Part shown: piece after piece, positions 45,188 through 54,894 of the stretch
Layout of the letters: each line of letters opens with the position of its first letter
Position numbering within the stretch: position 1 is the stretch's first letter
Assembly (NCBI GenBank): GCA_012934845.2
Contig: WNNJ02003802.1
Location: 1 to 64,000, forward strand
Direction of reading: 5' to 3'
Source of the DNA: Pomphorhynchus laevis
Taxonomy: Eukaryota > Acanthocephala > Palaeacanthocephala > Echinorhynchida > Pomphorhynchidae
Length of the DNA stretch: 64,000 bases
Made by a program: the position numbers and the translations under genes
Notes under the pieces: generated by a model
What the model was told of the DNA's origin: nothing
The model's input: the letters and a program-made list of their open reading frames with translations, nothing else
Databases searched by the model: none

Positions 45188-45685
45188 TGCACCATTGGGT
45201 GTCCCAGGGCAGGTGTAACAACAAATTATATTTTATAAATTTGTACACTTAAAAGTGTCCCACTAAAAAAGCATTTCTATTAAAAGGAATTTAGTGCCTG
45301 ATGCATGGTTAAACTACAATACGCACTGCCATGCTAAATTATCTCTGATGATTCAGATTAAGGGCAGTTCTGTTTTTCGAGCTTTAAACACTGTTTAAGC
45401 GTGTGTTAAGGTGCCTATGGGTGATTATTACACTCACGGTACTGATGAGCTCCGTAAGAGCGAAACGCGTCTACCGTTGTTGAAGTTTGTCGTCACACAT
45501 AGGATGACTGGACATACGTAGCGACTTTGAATATTGCGAGAATTCGGTTCAATTTATTGGTCTGATGAATATATAGAGAATGCTGCCTGGTGTTTACGCC
45601 TCCTCATGAGGAAAACAGTGATTTATTTATGAGTACTCCTGTGGATGTCCCAGGGCAGGTATAACAACAAATTATATATAATGTG
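45188..45685 (+). repeat. Hammerhead-bearing repeat, + strand, about one unit
   Basis: Same unit as 44587-45187 in opposite orientation. It meets the - strand run at 45187, where the - strand ends in GTTTGTCGTC and the + strand begins CACCATTGGGTGTCCC. Shared blocks: GTGTGTTAAG, the hammerhead, GTCACACATAGGATGACTGG, TGCCTGGTGTTTA, GGGCAGGT.TAACAACAAAT at both ends. Copies have diverged by a few percent. Confidence 0.78.
45437..45476 (+). ncRNA. Hammerhead ribozyme, complete core, short stem III
   Basis: Stem I CGGTA (45437-45441) pairs with TACCG (45472-45476). CTGATGA (45442-45448) is followed by stem II GCTC-CGTAA-GAGC (45449-45461), GAAA (45462-45465), a minimal stem III (C-GC-G-T) and the GTC cleavage triplet ending at 45471. 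All conserved core bases of type I hammerheads are present. The short stem III is typical of PLE and retrozyme hammerheads, which are thought to cleave as dimers in tandem transcripts. It would cut repeat RNA into unit lengths. Activity is inferred, not shown. Confidence 0.88.
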
Positions 45686-45714
45686 TTGTATATATTCAAT
45701 TGAAAATATATGAT

Positions 45715-46400
45715 GTATAGTCAATACTAAAAATGAAACAGAGGAAACGAACATAATCCATCAACAATCAAATTCCTAGACCGGTTTCTGCTTTTTTGAG
45801 CTTCATCAAAAGGGGTTCAGATTTTAAGCGTGTTTAGGAATCCGCGACTACATTTGAGAAGGAATCATTACAAATATGATTATTAAATGATATTCGTCAA
45901 CAGGCGATCACAATAGTGATATGCCAATATATCAAAGAAATAGTACTGAAACCTGTTTGTATCGCAGAGCGATATGACATCAGAGTCGTTACTAATAAGG
46001 AAACGGGGTAAACGGACATAATTGTGTATTGGTAATCATCACTGTTCATTAGTAATCAAATCCACAGAGCGGTTTTTGCTTATTAAACTTTATTAATAGG
46101 GTCCAGATTTCAAGAGTGTTTATGGATTCCCGACCTCAGATTAGAAGTGCTTATCACAAGTATGATTATTATAAGGCAACTTTCAAGTTAACTGACGATC
46201 ACAAGATTGACACGGCAATATGTTGGAGAAATATTACTAAAGCCTGCCTCCGGATCATAGGGAAATAATACATTATTGTCAATACTAATAAATAACGAGG
46301 ATCGGACATAATTGTGTATTGGAAACCATCACTTGGATTGCTGATAGTGTTATGGTATATTCGTTTCGAGATGTGCTGAATTGAACAATGTATGTAAAAA
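45715..46400. repeat. Tandem repeat of about 280-295 bp, three units
   Basis: Unit starts GTCAATACTAA occur near 45719, 45985 (altered) and 46279. Each has GGACATAATTGTGTATTGG, a CGGTTT.TGCTT block and GTGTTTA.GGA.TCC.CGAC. On the - strand the first unit (45775-45809) reads TGATGAAGCT...AGCAGAAACCGGTCTAGG, a degenerate hammerhead-like core. No coding frame. Confidence 0.65.
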
Positions 46401-46920
46401 CATTTGCAATATTTCTAATATATAATTAATCCATAATTGATCAAGCATCCAACGACCTTATATATCTAAGCTTCAACGATCACCTACATAAACAAAAATA
46501 CGTATTTCAAATCCGATAAGCTTGTGTTTTGTAAACATTTCTACAAACTGATACTTTAGCTATAGAAGTAAAAGACCACAGCGAATAAGCATTCAAACAA
46601 CATCTATATTTGTCGATTTTTATTTTTTTTATAATATAATATTATGTGGGATGTAAATATTTAAAAGAGGGAACGAATCGTGCCTTTATTCAAAGAAGTT
46701 TCGCATTGTCACGTGTACAAAAGTTACCGAAATAAGAATACCATTTTATAATTCCTAGAAAATATGCTTCCTATGAAATTAAATTAATTTACGGTATTAT
46801 AAATTATATAATACAGTATTATTTAACAGACACTGAATATTTCGCAATGCGGAAAGAATTAAGTCATATACCATTGAATTTTACGAAAATATTAATGAAT
46901 AATATGCATATTAATTTAGA
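46401..46920. other. AT-rich flank with one copy of a dispersed repeat
   Basis: The stretch 46425-46540 (AATACGTATTTCAAAT...) is similar to 47228-47330; no gene seen. Confidence 0.4.
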
Positions 46921-47238
46921 ATGAGTTTTTCAACAGTATTTATGCTACTCTCTTCCAGACAACCTACTGACATCCGAGCAAACATCCGAGCTGAAGTTGT
47001 TAAAACCATTTTTTGTGCCAAGACAGTAATCCTTATTCAGAGGGATAAAAGAGCTACAACTATTAATTCTATTAAAATACTAAGAATTTTAAATCATAGA
47101 ATATCCGCTTCCATTTTTAAAGGTTTTATATTAATGAATCAGATAGATAGTGACGTTGAACGTAGATTTGCAAGTTTAACTAAAAGAATTTGCACCTTGT
47201 ATGATAGGGATATATCTAGCCCCTGCCGCGATAATTAA
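46921..47238 (+). CDS. Unrecognised 105-residue frame between two repeats
   Basis: MSFSTVFMLLSSRQPTDIRA ... ERRFASLTKRICTLYDRD. The frame is basic, with no motif that I recognise. It is flanked by similar AT-rich blocks (46425-46570 and 47228-47380), suggesting that it lies within a small mobile element, perhaps a PLE. It may also be chance. Confidence 0.25.
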   Translation: MSFSTVFMLLSSRQPTDIRANIRAEVVKTIFCAKTVILIQRDKRATTINSIKILRILNHRISASIFKGFILMNQIDSDVERRFASLTKRICTLYDRDISSPCRDN

Positions 47239-47754
47239 TCAATAATCAAACAACCTTTCTGTACCTAAGTTCAATGATAATTAATTAAAATACGTATTTC
47301 AAACTAGGAAAAGTTTGTGTATTTGTAGTAACATTAATTAACTTTGATAGAAAAATTCAGAATTGAATTCTTAATATCGGAACTAAATACCGTTTTTTAT
47401 AGACCGTAATGGCAGAATTTTGTTCGTTGTGACATGTGCTGAATTTATTAATGTATATAAAAGTGTTTGTAAACTGTGAAATGTAGATAGAAGGCCGTCA
47501 CAACTCTTTGTACAGACAAATCCGATAGTAACTGCTTTATAAAGATTAATTAAGACTAATAAAATATCAATTTTCATATTGAAGACATTGATTAGTGCAA
47601 ATTAATTAAATGCAGGTTCAACTTTGAAACTTCGGAACTGATATCTGAAACACGTTATCCAGCTTTAAAACATATCCGTAGCAATATTTCTAATACAGAT
47701 GATGTTTTGCAAATATTAAAACAAACTGGTGCTTTCATAACTGTTTAAACAATA
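47239..47754. other. AT-rich flank, second repeat copy, no gene
   Basis: Carries the second copy of the repeat flanking 46921-47238 and AT-rich DNA. No supported frame. Confidence 0.4.
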
Positions 47755-47950
47755 AATCTAAATCGTTTCGATACATTGATGATGTATTTAATTTTAATAA
47801 TTTATATTCAATAAACGAACAAATTTATTAAGGTAGCCTCATTCTTAATAAAACCAATATTAATGATAAAGAAGGTATATATCTAGATAAAAACATTAAA
47901 TTAACATCAACTAAAACTACTTTTAATTTATATCGTAAAGATGACATCTG
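47755..47950 (+). pseudogene. Penelope-like RT fragment P2
   Basis: Reads FRYIDDVFNFNNLYSI, then NKTNINDKEGIYLDKNIKL and TFNLYRKDDICY. RYIDDV...LN is RT motif C of a PLE-like RT family, and the T.....A.YLDL.I.. stretch follows it in that family. One stop interrupts. The fragment is not the same subfamily as P1 (YRYLDDIF). Confidence 0.6.
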
Positions 47951-47954
47951 TTAT

Positions 47955-48180
47955 TTATTAGTCAATTCATAAAAATTGACTTATATTTTAAATTTCAATT
48001 TTTTATTTTTACTTGATATCAGTTATATAAATTCTTATAACAATTATTTGAGATTTTAATTTTAAATTTAAACTTGATATAAATTATAAAAAATCTTATA
48101 GCAATTATTTATAATTATTTATTATCTAATTATTAAATTTTGATTTATTGATTTAGCATTATTATTTTGTATATTTATTT
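47955..48180 (-). repeat. Penelope-like repeat, inverted copy
   Basis: Contains the reverse complement of the AATTTTTATGAATTGACTAA block of 38150-38420 and 40590-40830, plus AT-rich flanks with TTGATAT(A/C) repeats. R-4 starts eight bases later. Confidence 0.55.
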
Positions 48181-48187
48181 ATTTTAT

Positions 48188-49800
48188 ATGACCGTACCGA
48201 ACGTAATCCAAAGGTGGTTCGCTGATGATGCCACTTTTGTAGGTACTATCGATGATCTCAAGCGTGTTTGGGATATTTTAACAAACATTGGTTCGGATTA
48301 TGGTTATTTCGTTAATGAAGTCAAAACCCAGCATCTCACGTAGCATTGAACAAGGACTTACTCCCTAGTGAAAATATTAATACGAATACAACTGGAATCG
48401 AGATTCTTGGTATTCCCATTGGAACCCCAGCTTACGTCTCGACATTCACACATTCGAAGATCACTAAGTGGATGGCTTCAATCAGGCGACTATGCCAGAT
48501 GGCCGAAGTTGATCCCCATATCGCATATGTGGGCCTCACTAAATCTGTTAAGATGAAATGGAGCTACTACAATCGCGCTATACTATGCAAAGAGTCTGAA
48601 TTGACCCAACTTATATTAATGATAAAGAATGAATTGATTCCACCCCTACAAAATCAAAATGTAAATGAAAATCTGAATTTGATTATCACCATGCCGATAA
48701 AGTTAGGAGGATTAGGAATATATGATCCAACGTTTACAGTTTCCTTGGGCTATTACAGCTCACAGACGATGTGCGAAACCTACGAAACCGGAATGGGAGG
48801 AAAAGAGCTCCGCAACATTCAAGGAATTGAACTATGCCGTCTTACATCTAATAGAATCACCTCATTTCGTAATAGACTACAGCAATCACCCCTATTAACT
48901 GATCCTATTATTGCCAACCGTCTTGCGCATATTTGTCGGGACGGCGCTTCTTCCTGACTAAGTGCGTTACCGTTATCAATCGATAATTTCCGATTGTCTC
49001 CTCGTGAGTATAAGGATGCTATTTGTACCCGATATGGATGGACTCCAGTAGATTTAGTCAAGAACTTGATCAAGTGCGATTCAAGTTTAGATATGCCACA
49101 CGCTATGAGCTGCAAGAAAGGCGGGCTTCCTACGATCAGGCACGATTCGATTCGTAATTTAATGGCAAGCATCATTTCGCAAGTATTTCCTTGTGTGAAA
49201 ATTAAACCAACATTATCTCCAGTGCCGACCAAATTTTCGATGATATCAACTACAACGACTCTAGATTCGAATACACGATTGGACATTTCATGTATGGGAT
49301 TGGGAGGATCAAGATTTGAGCTGACATTTTTTGATGTCACAATCTTCTCTACAGTTGCTCAATCTTATGTCAACCGCAGCCCATCTTCTTCGTTTCAATA
49401 TAACGAATTAAGGAAGGTAGCCAAATACGAAGAACGTGTACGCAGAATCGAACGTGGATCATTCATTCCGTTAGTATTTTCGACAGTTGGAGGTTTTGGC
49501 GGTGATGCTGGAAGACTTATCAAGACGATTGCTACGGCGATGTCACAGAGAAACACTTCAACTTACTCAGACAATTTTACGAAGATAAAGAGGAGGTTGT
49601 CCTTTGAACTTGCGCGTGCATCATCTGCTTGCATGCGTGCGGCACGGTCGACCCGTGGAAGGGCGACTTTTTCAACCAAAGAACGATAACCAGTTTTTCA
49701 CGTATTATTTACAATTCTATTAAGCATTATGGCTCAAAAAAAATTAACATTTATTTATTTTTTATTTTATAATTATATTAAATACGTAGACTCAGTTAGC
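48188..49800 (+). mobile_element. RLE-type element R-4, 5'-truncated
   Basis: Starts just before RT motif C: VPNVIQRWFADDATFVGTID, then a frameshift near 48340, thumb LARLGG-like LGGLGIYDP (48703), GTETGMGGKELRNIQ, and one stop before the finger region. The frame 48994-49689 (231 residues) is the best preserved RLE block: YKDAICTRYGWTP, KC.....PHAMSCKKGG (first Cys pair reduced), TIRHDSIRNLM, TRLDISCMGLGG, TFFDVTIFSTVAQSYVNRSP, KYEERVRRIERGSFIPLVFS, LSFELARASSACMRAARS. AT-rich 3' tail to about 49800. Confidence 0.87.
48994..49689 (+). CDS. R-4 RLE-like endonuclease domain, open
   Basis: 231 residues uninterrupted. The R-x-D (RLDIS) and FFDV acids are in the order seen in the R2-type restriction-like endonuclease, followed by a conserved KYEERV block and basic RSTRGR tail. 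Not a stand-alone gene: it is the 3' third of R-4 after a stop. Confidence 0.7.
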   Translation: MSPREYKDAICTRYGWTPVDLVKNLIKCDSSLDMPHAMSCKKGGLPTIRHDSIRNLMASIISQVFPCVKIKPTLSPVPTKFSMISTTTTLDSNTRLDISCMGLGGSRFELTFFDVTIFSTVAQSYVNRSPSSSFQYNELRKVAKYEERVRRIERGSFIPLVFSTVGGFGGDAGRLIKTIATAMSQRNTSTYSDNFTKIKRRLSFELARASSACMRAARSTRGRATFSTKER

Positions 49801-49844
49801 AGAATTGATTATGACATTTAGAACGAACAATTTCATTTTTTAAT

Positions 49845-50140
49845 GTTCTAGAATATTTTAAAAAATACATTTGGTTCATTGGCTGCCACGTGCAGATCCT
49901 ACGGTAATTTTTTGTGAGCAAAACGAATAACCTGAGGTAGTTTATGTAAGGCAGGATGATATTCGATGTATGCTGAATGCTTATACTTACTGAACTCTGT
50001 TTTCAACTTCTTTAGAATATCTTCCCGTTTCGTTCTTTTTGATTTTTCAATTATACTATACACTAATTTGTGTGGATATCCGCATTTTTTTGAAATTAGA
50101 AGTTAATTTATCAAGATGAATTTCTCTCATACTCTAGATC
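49845..50140 (-). pseudogene. Possible Penelope-like thumb fragment P3
   Basis: On the - strand an open stretch reads CGYPHKLVYSIIEKSKRTKR then EDILKKLKTEFSKYKHS. The NGYP-like motif followed by a basic helix is reminiscent of PLE RT thumbs. It has no other support and could be a host exon. Confidence 0.3.
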
Positions 50141-50204
50141 AAAGTAAGGATTTAAATCAATATATAACGAAATGTAAATTTTATTTTTATTGTTATTATT
50201 ATAT

Positions 50205-51893
50205 TTTCGATGGCTGCGTTTGCTGCCGCAACTATACCCATATTACATCGGCTTAAAGAAAATTTTCCTGGTGTCCATCAATTATGGTATGCTAATGATG
50301 GTAACATGGTTGGACCCCCGAGTCAGGTTAAGGCAGCTTTCATGCATCTATTTGAACTTGGTCTGAAATATGGTTTCTACATCAACCCCGCAAAATGTAA
50401 TGTGTATTCGAATGAAAACGAAACTTCATCACTTTAAGCAGAGTTCGACGACATAGATATTCCTATCGTCGAAAATTGTATGAAATTCCCGTGTTCTCCA
50501 ATTGGTAAGGATGTCTACGTTGAACAGTTTGTCACATCTTTTGTGTTTACATTAATCAAATCAATAGATCTTCTTGCTGAAATCGGTAGCGTTGATGTTC
50601 AAGTCGCGTATACTGCGTATATTAGATCGCTACAACACAAATGGTCGCACCTATTAAGGACATGCGCCTGCTCTGATCTATGGCTTGTACCGTTATCTGA
50701 ATCTGTCAAATCAACAATTTCCAAACTATTCAACTTCGACTTTTCTGAAGATCAACTTATGTGAAAAACCCTCTGTCTCAGTTACAAGGATGGTGGTGTT
50801 AGCATTCGCGACTCATCAACGTTGATAAAATCGGAATATGAATCGTCAATTTTAGTTTGCGGTCCTTGTCTTGAGGGATACAGCGGATATGAACTTGATC
50901 AGAAACAGGATGCGATAATCAAAGAAATTCGTAATAGAAATGAATCAACTCGAAAGGCAGGTAGAATCAGCATTCTGGAAGATTGAAGCCAGTTAATGCG
51001 AAAATCCATCGAACACGCATCAATGAGTGGTGCGTCATCATGGCTATCGGTATATCCGTCGCACGACAAAAACACAAGGCTAAGCAACAATGAATTTCGC
51101 GACGGAATGTCTGCAAGATATGGATTACTTCCAAAAGACGTCCCTGTGCACTGCCAATGCGGCATGAGAAATTTGCTTGCACACTCGCTCTCGTGTCCTC
51201 TTGGTGGACTTCCGTCAATGCGACACGATATGATTCGTGATCTCTTAGCCAATACGCTTACCGAGATATGTTCATGCGTGCGGATCGAACCAATACTTAT
51301 ACCTGTTCCCCAAATGTCACATTTGAGATGCATACAACGACTATAGACGAAGAGGCACGACTAGATATTTAATGCAATGGACTTTTTGGTGATAGGACAG
51401 AGCGCACTTTAATCGATGTCTGCATTTTTAATGCGCTCGCTCCGTCCAACTATTCAAGGAATCCTGAGTCATGTTTTGAATATCACGAATGTCGTAAAAA
51501 AAGTAAATATCTTGAACGAGTCACAGAAGTCGAACGGGCATCCTTCATTCCTGCCATACTTTCAAACTCTGGTGGCGCTGGCAAACAAACTGAGAGTCTT
51601 TTTAAACGGATTGCAAGACTTAAGTCAGAGAGCAGAGAGACAATATATTCAGACGTTATTTCAACATTGCGTTCAAGAATAGGCATCCGTCTTGCAAGAA
51701 TGGTATCAAGATGCATTAGAGGATCAAGATCTGCCTTTCATCGCCCGGAAGGAATTTCATCAAGTTCGATCGCCATCGTACAATGACAGTATTTTATCTA
51801 ATTGAGTCTAGCCCTGCGTGACAGATTGTTTTTTACGCTGATTGATTCTTTTTCTTTTCTATTCTTTCTTTCTTGTAATAAATAATTGTCCCA
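50205..51893 (+). mobile_element. RLE-type element R-5, 5'-truncated, dead RT
   Basis: Starts between RT motifs B and C: MAAFAAATIPILHRLKENF, WYANDGNMVG (motif C with Asn in place of the first Asp of DD), GYFI-like thumb, DVQVAYTAYIRSLQHKW. The finger is well kept: CQCGMRNLLAHSLSC (C-x-C-x7-H-x3-C), then LGGLPSMRHDMIRDLL. The RLE block is broken into several frames after 51320 (RTLIDVCIFN in one, EVERASFIPAILSNSGG in another). At least six breaks. Ends in a T-rich region and AT tail at about 51893. Confidence 0.85.
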
Positions 51894-51914
51894 TTAAAAA
51901 ATATTTAATCTATA

Positions 51915-53590
51915 AATGCAGACGATGTGAATGTCGTGGGATCAGTCGGAGCATGCCTTTCGGCTCTAAATTTCGTGATAGCTAAAGGTCCGGCTTACGG
52001 CTTTCACTGTAATCCCGAAAAATGCGGCCTTCTCGTTCACCCCTCTAACGCCAAGCACGCGGAAAAGGTTTTTGCTGATTCCGCAATTCCGATAAGATCA
52101 GATGGAGCTGAAGTCCTTGGATCTCCAATAGGCTCAAAAGAGTTTACAGACGAGTGGATCGTCAAAAGGGTCCGAAATTAGTTGTCGCTTGTAAACCGTT
52201 TGGCCGAGGTAGCCGCAATTGACCCACAGTGTGCTCACGCTTGTTTAACTCACTCTATTCAGCACAGGTGGGCGTTCGTCCTAAGGACATGTCAATTTGA
52301 TCGTGTCCGTCTAAATCCCGTGGAGAATGCAATAAGGAAACCCTGCTTCCTAAAATATGTGGAATACTACTAATATCGGATTCCCTCAGACAGGTTTTCA
52401 GTCTCCCAGTAGGAATGGGTGGATTGGGAGTCCGCGATATTTTGGTGATGCACGAATTAGAATACGGTTGGTCTTTATTGTTATTTCATACATTGAAATC
52501 TGTTGACTCGAGGGAAGAAGCAATGCAAGAGACGATTAGAACGATTGTTCGTCAGAAGTCAAACTTTTGGGCGGCGATTCACGAAAGCATAAAGGCGTCT
52601 GGACCATCCATATTGCTCAACACCATCCTATACGCCAGGGAAAAAGGTGCCTCATTGTGGTTATCTGCAAGGCCAATCGAAAAAGAGGAATGTCGCCTTT
52701 CTGCTCGTGAATTTCGAGGCGCGATAAATTCAAGATATGGCTTCACGTGTTCAGACGTCCCATTATCGTGTATATGTTGACAACCCAACAATGTGACACA
52801 TGCGTTGTCGTGTAAAAACGGTGGTTAGCCAATCACTCGCCATAATTCACTACGCGACATAATAGCAAGATATTTGGGCAGGGTTTCTTCGTGCATTGCG
52901 ACCCGTCCTAGCTCCAGTACACCAATCGCATGTTTTTGATTCGACTAATACAACAAGAGATCGAAACGCCCGCTCGGATATAGTATGTACAGGTCTCTTG
53001 GGAAATGGAATTGAGCGGTCCTTCATGGACATGCTCGTATTCAATTTCAATGCTCTTTCTTATTCTCAGAGAACCCCTGCCAATGCACACGGTTATCACG
53101 AGATGAGAAAGAGGAATTGATACCTTGAAAGGATAGTTGATGTGAAGCGAAGGAGTTTCTTCCCGCTAAATTTTTCGACGAGTGGTGGAGCAGGAATTAC
53201 AGCAAAATTCGTCATAAGTACAATTGCGGAAAGAACGGTGGATAAAACGGGCAGGAAATAAAATATCATTGTGTCGGAAATTCGCAGATCAATTAGCGTG
53301 GCCTTGGCCAGGGCATCATCTCGTTGTCTAAGGGATCCGTGCTACCATGTTCCCGGTTTCTATCAGTTCACCAGCACCCGTCAAATCGACACTCCTACGC
53401 AAATATTATCATCCCAAAATCCCTCTTCGTGCCAAGACTCTGGACTTGAGGGCCACTGCCAAAACATGAAATATTAATTTGTTGATATGCATATCAGATT
53501 TCGTGGTAGACTTGAAGAAGTTTACGAAGATTGACGAATTTTCTCCAGTTTAATTATCAATTTTTGTTTGTAATAATAAATTCAATTTAT
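51915..53590 (+). mobile_element. RLE-type element R-6, 5'-truncated
   Basis: Starts at RT motif C (NADDVNVVGSVGACLSAL), then YGFHCNPEKCGLLVHP, LGSPIGSKEFTDEW, QCAHACLTHSIQHRWAF, GMGGLGVRDI, ASLWLSARPIEKEECRL and SDVPLSCIC, with a stop inside the finger, then ALSCKNGG. RLE block: NARSDIVCTGLLGN, RSFMDMLVFNFNALSYSQRTP. It is bounded by an imperfect 21-22-bp direct repeat (51894-51914 and 53591-53612). About seven breaks. Confidence 0.85.
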
Positions 53591-53594
53591 TTAA

Positions 53595-54050
53595 AAAAAT
53601 ATTTAATCTATATTTATACCTTTTTGATAGCATTTTCCTTAATTCATTGTTTTCAATTAATTCTAGATTATGGGTACATATATGTTCATTTATGTTATCA
53701 AAACTAAGACTTGTGCATTTGCATCCTGTTTCTAGAATGTTTCTAATATTATCGTTACATGTAGATTTCAATTCTTTATTATAATTACAAATTTTTTGTC
53801 CTAATGGCAGTAACAACTTATACCTTATTTTAGGAATATATTTACTTAAATCATACCTTATTTTATTTCTTTACTTTTAGAATTATTTAAAAGTCCGCAT
53901 ATATTTATGTTATCTATACATTTATTAATGAATTTTATGGTCAGTGTATATTTTGTATTATTAGCATGTATTGTCTGATTTAAACTTTTGAAGTATATAC
54001 ATGTATCAATGTTTTAAAACAAAATAAATAAGTTTAGAAATACAAAGTAC
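53595..54050 (-). pseudogene. Penelope-like RT N-terminal fragment P4
   Basis: Reading on the - strand: KLLLPLGQKICNYNKEL, CKCTSLSFDNINEHI, CTHNLELIENNELRKML, SKRYKYR. The C.C....F.....H..TG.L.i..N..LRkl..kG..YR pattern is found upstream of the RT palm in the same PLE-like family as P2. The frame ends where R-6 was inserted. Confidence 0.6.
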
Positions 54051-54054
54051 CATT

Positions 54055-54233
54055 CTAAGTCTTTATACCTTCTGGGTAAGCGTCACCGAGAACTCTTTTC
54101 TGTAAATCAACAAGAATTGGAGCCATAGCTTGTGCATTTTTGATTGGGTTTTGCATGTTTGAACTTAGAACAGATCCAATGGACATTGTGAACTCTGGGC
54201 TTTTTGCAAGAGCAACCATTCTTGAACATATCT
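54055..54233 (-). CDS. Host-like terminal exon of an unrecognised gene
   Basis: After an acceptor (CATATTTTTAG, intron side from 54234) the frame reads EICSRMVALAKSPEFTMSIG, SVLSSNMQNPIKNAQAM, APILVDLQKRVLGDAYPEGIKT and stops at 54055. The composition is that of a conserved helical soluble domain, unlike the surrounding repeats. It joins in phase with the exon at 54750-54797. I do not recognise the family. This is the C-terminus of the protein. Confidence 0.6.
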
Positions 54234-54749
54234 CTAAAAATATGACACAAATATAATACAAGAAATTGCATTAGACGAAATGTATAGTAAGAACAAGGAA
54301 TAAACCAACAAACATTCATGTGAAGTTACAATATATTCATAAAAAGATTTAAGACTGTAAAATGAAAAACCATATCACGGAGTGGTAATTATAAAATTAC
54401 TGACTTATTGATTAGCAGGTCTTATTTCAATTAAAATTGGAATTTTAAATAATTCAAAAAAAATCCTATAAAGATTACAAGGACTTAGAGTAGAAATTGT
54501 GTAAAAACGTACAGCAAAAACTTTCATATCTTATACATAAACCAAGTAACGTAATTAGTTTCGTTTAAAATAATAACATATAATAGATGCTTTATTTATT
54601 TTAAATTTAGCTTAAAAGTGGTTCAATTAATACCAACATGATAACAATAGATTTAATTCTTTGTTCAATTTAAACAAAATTAGTTCTATTAATTTCGTGT
54701 TTTACAACAACACGTTTTAAAATTAAACGCAATGTTAAACTAAACTCAC
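54234..54749 (-). other. Probable intron between the two host-like exons
   Basis: GTGAG at the 5' side (- strand, 54745-54749) and TTTTTAG at the 3' side (54234-54240). AT-rich, with a TTTTATTTT-rich tract. No other feature seen. Confidence 0.5.
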
Positions 54750-54797
54750 CTAATGCTTCGTCTCGAGTCAAATTCTGATATGAATTGAAATGCATAT
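54750..54797 (-). CDS. Short internal or first exon of the same host-like gene
   Basis: 48 bp between CTCTAG (acceptor, 54798-54803) and the donor GTGAG. It reads MHFNSYQNLTRDEAL and leaves a phase-1 G that completes GAG with the next exon. The ATG at 54793-54795 (- strand) could be a start, or the exon could be internal with more exons beyond LINE E. Confidence 0.5.
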
Positions 54798-54894
54798 CTA
54801 GAGCATAACATCATTATAAAATTATTTAAATTCATAAATTCGAATTTCGTTTATGAATTCCTATTTATTCTGTACATAATTATTAAAGATTCCG
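54798..54894. other. Flank of LINE E, no gene
   Basis: AT-rich; probable intron or upstream region of the host-like gene. Confidence 0.35.
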
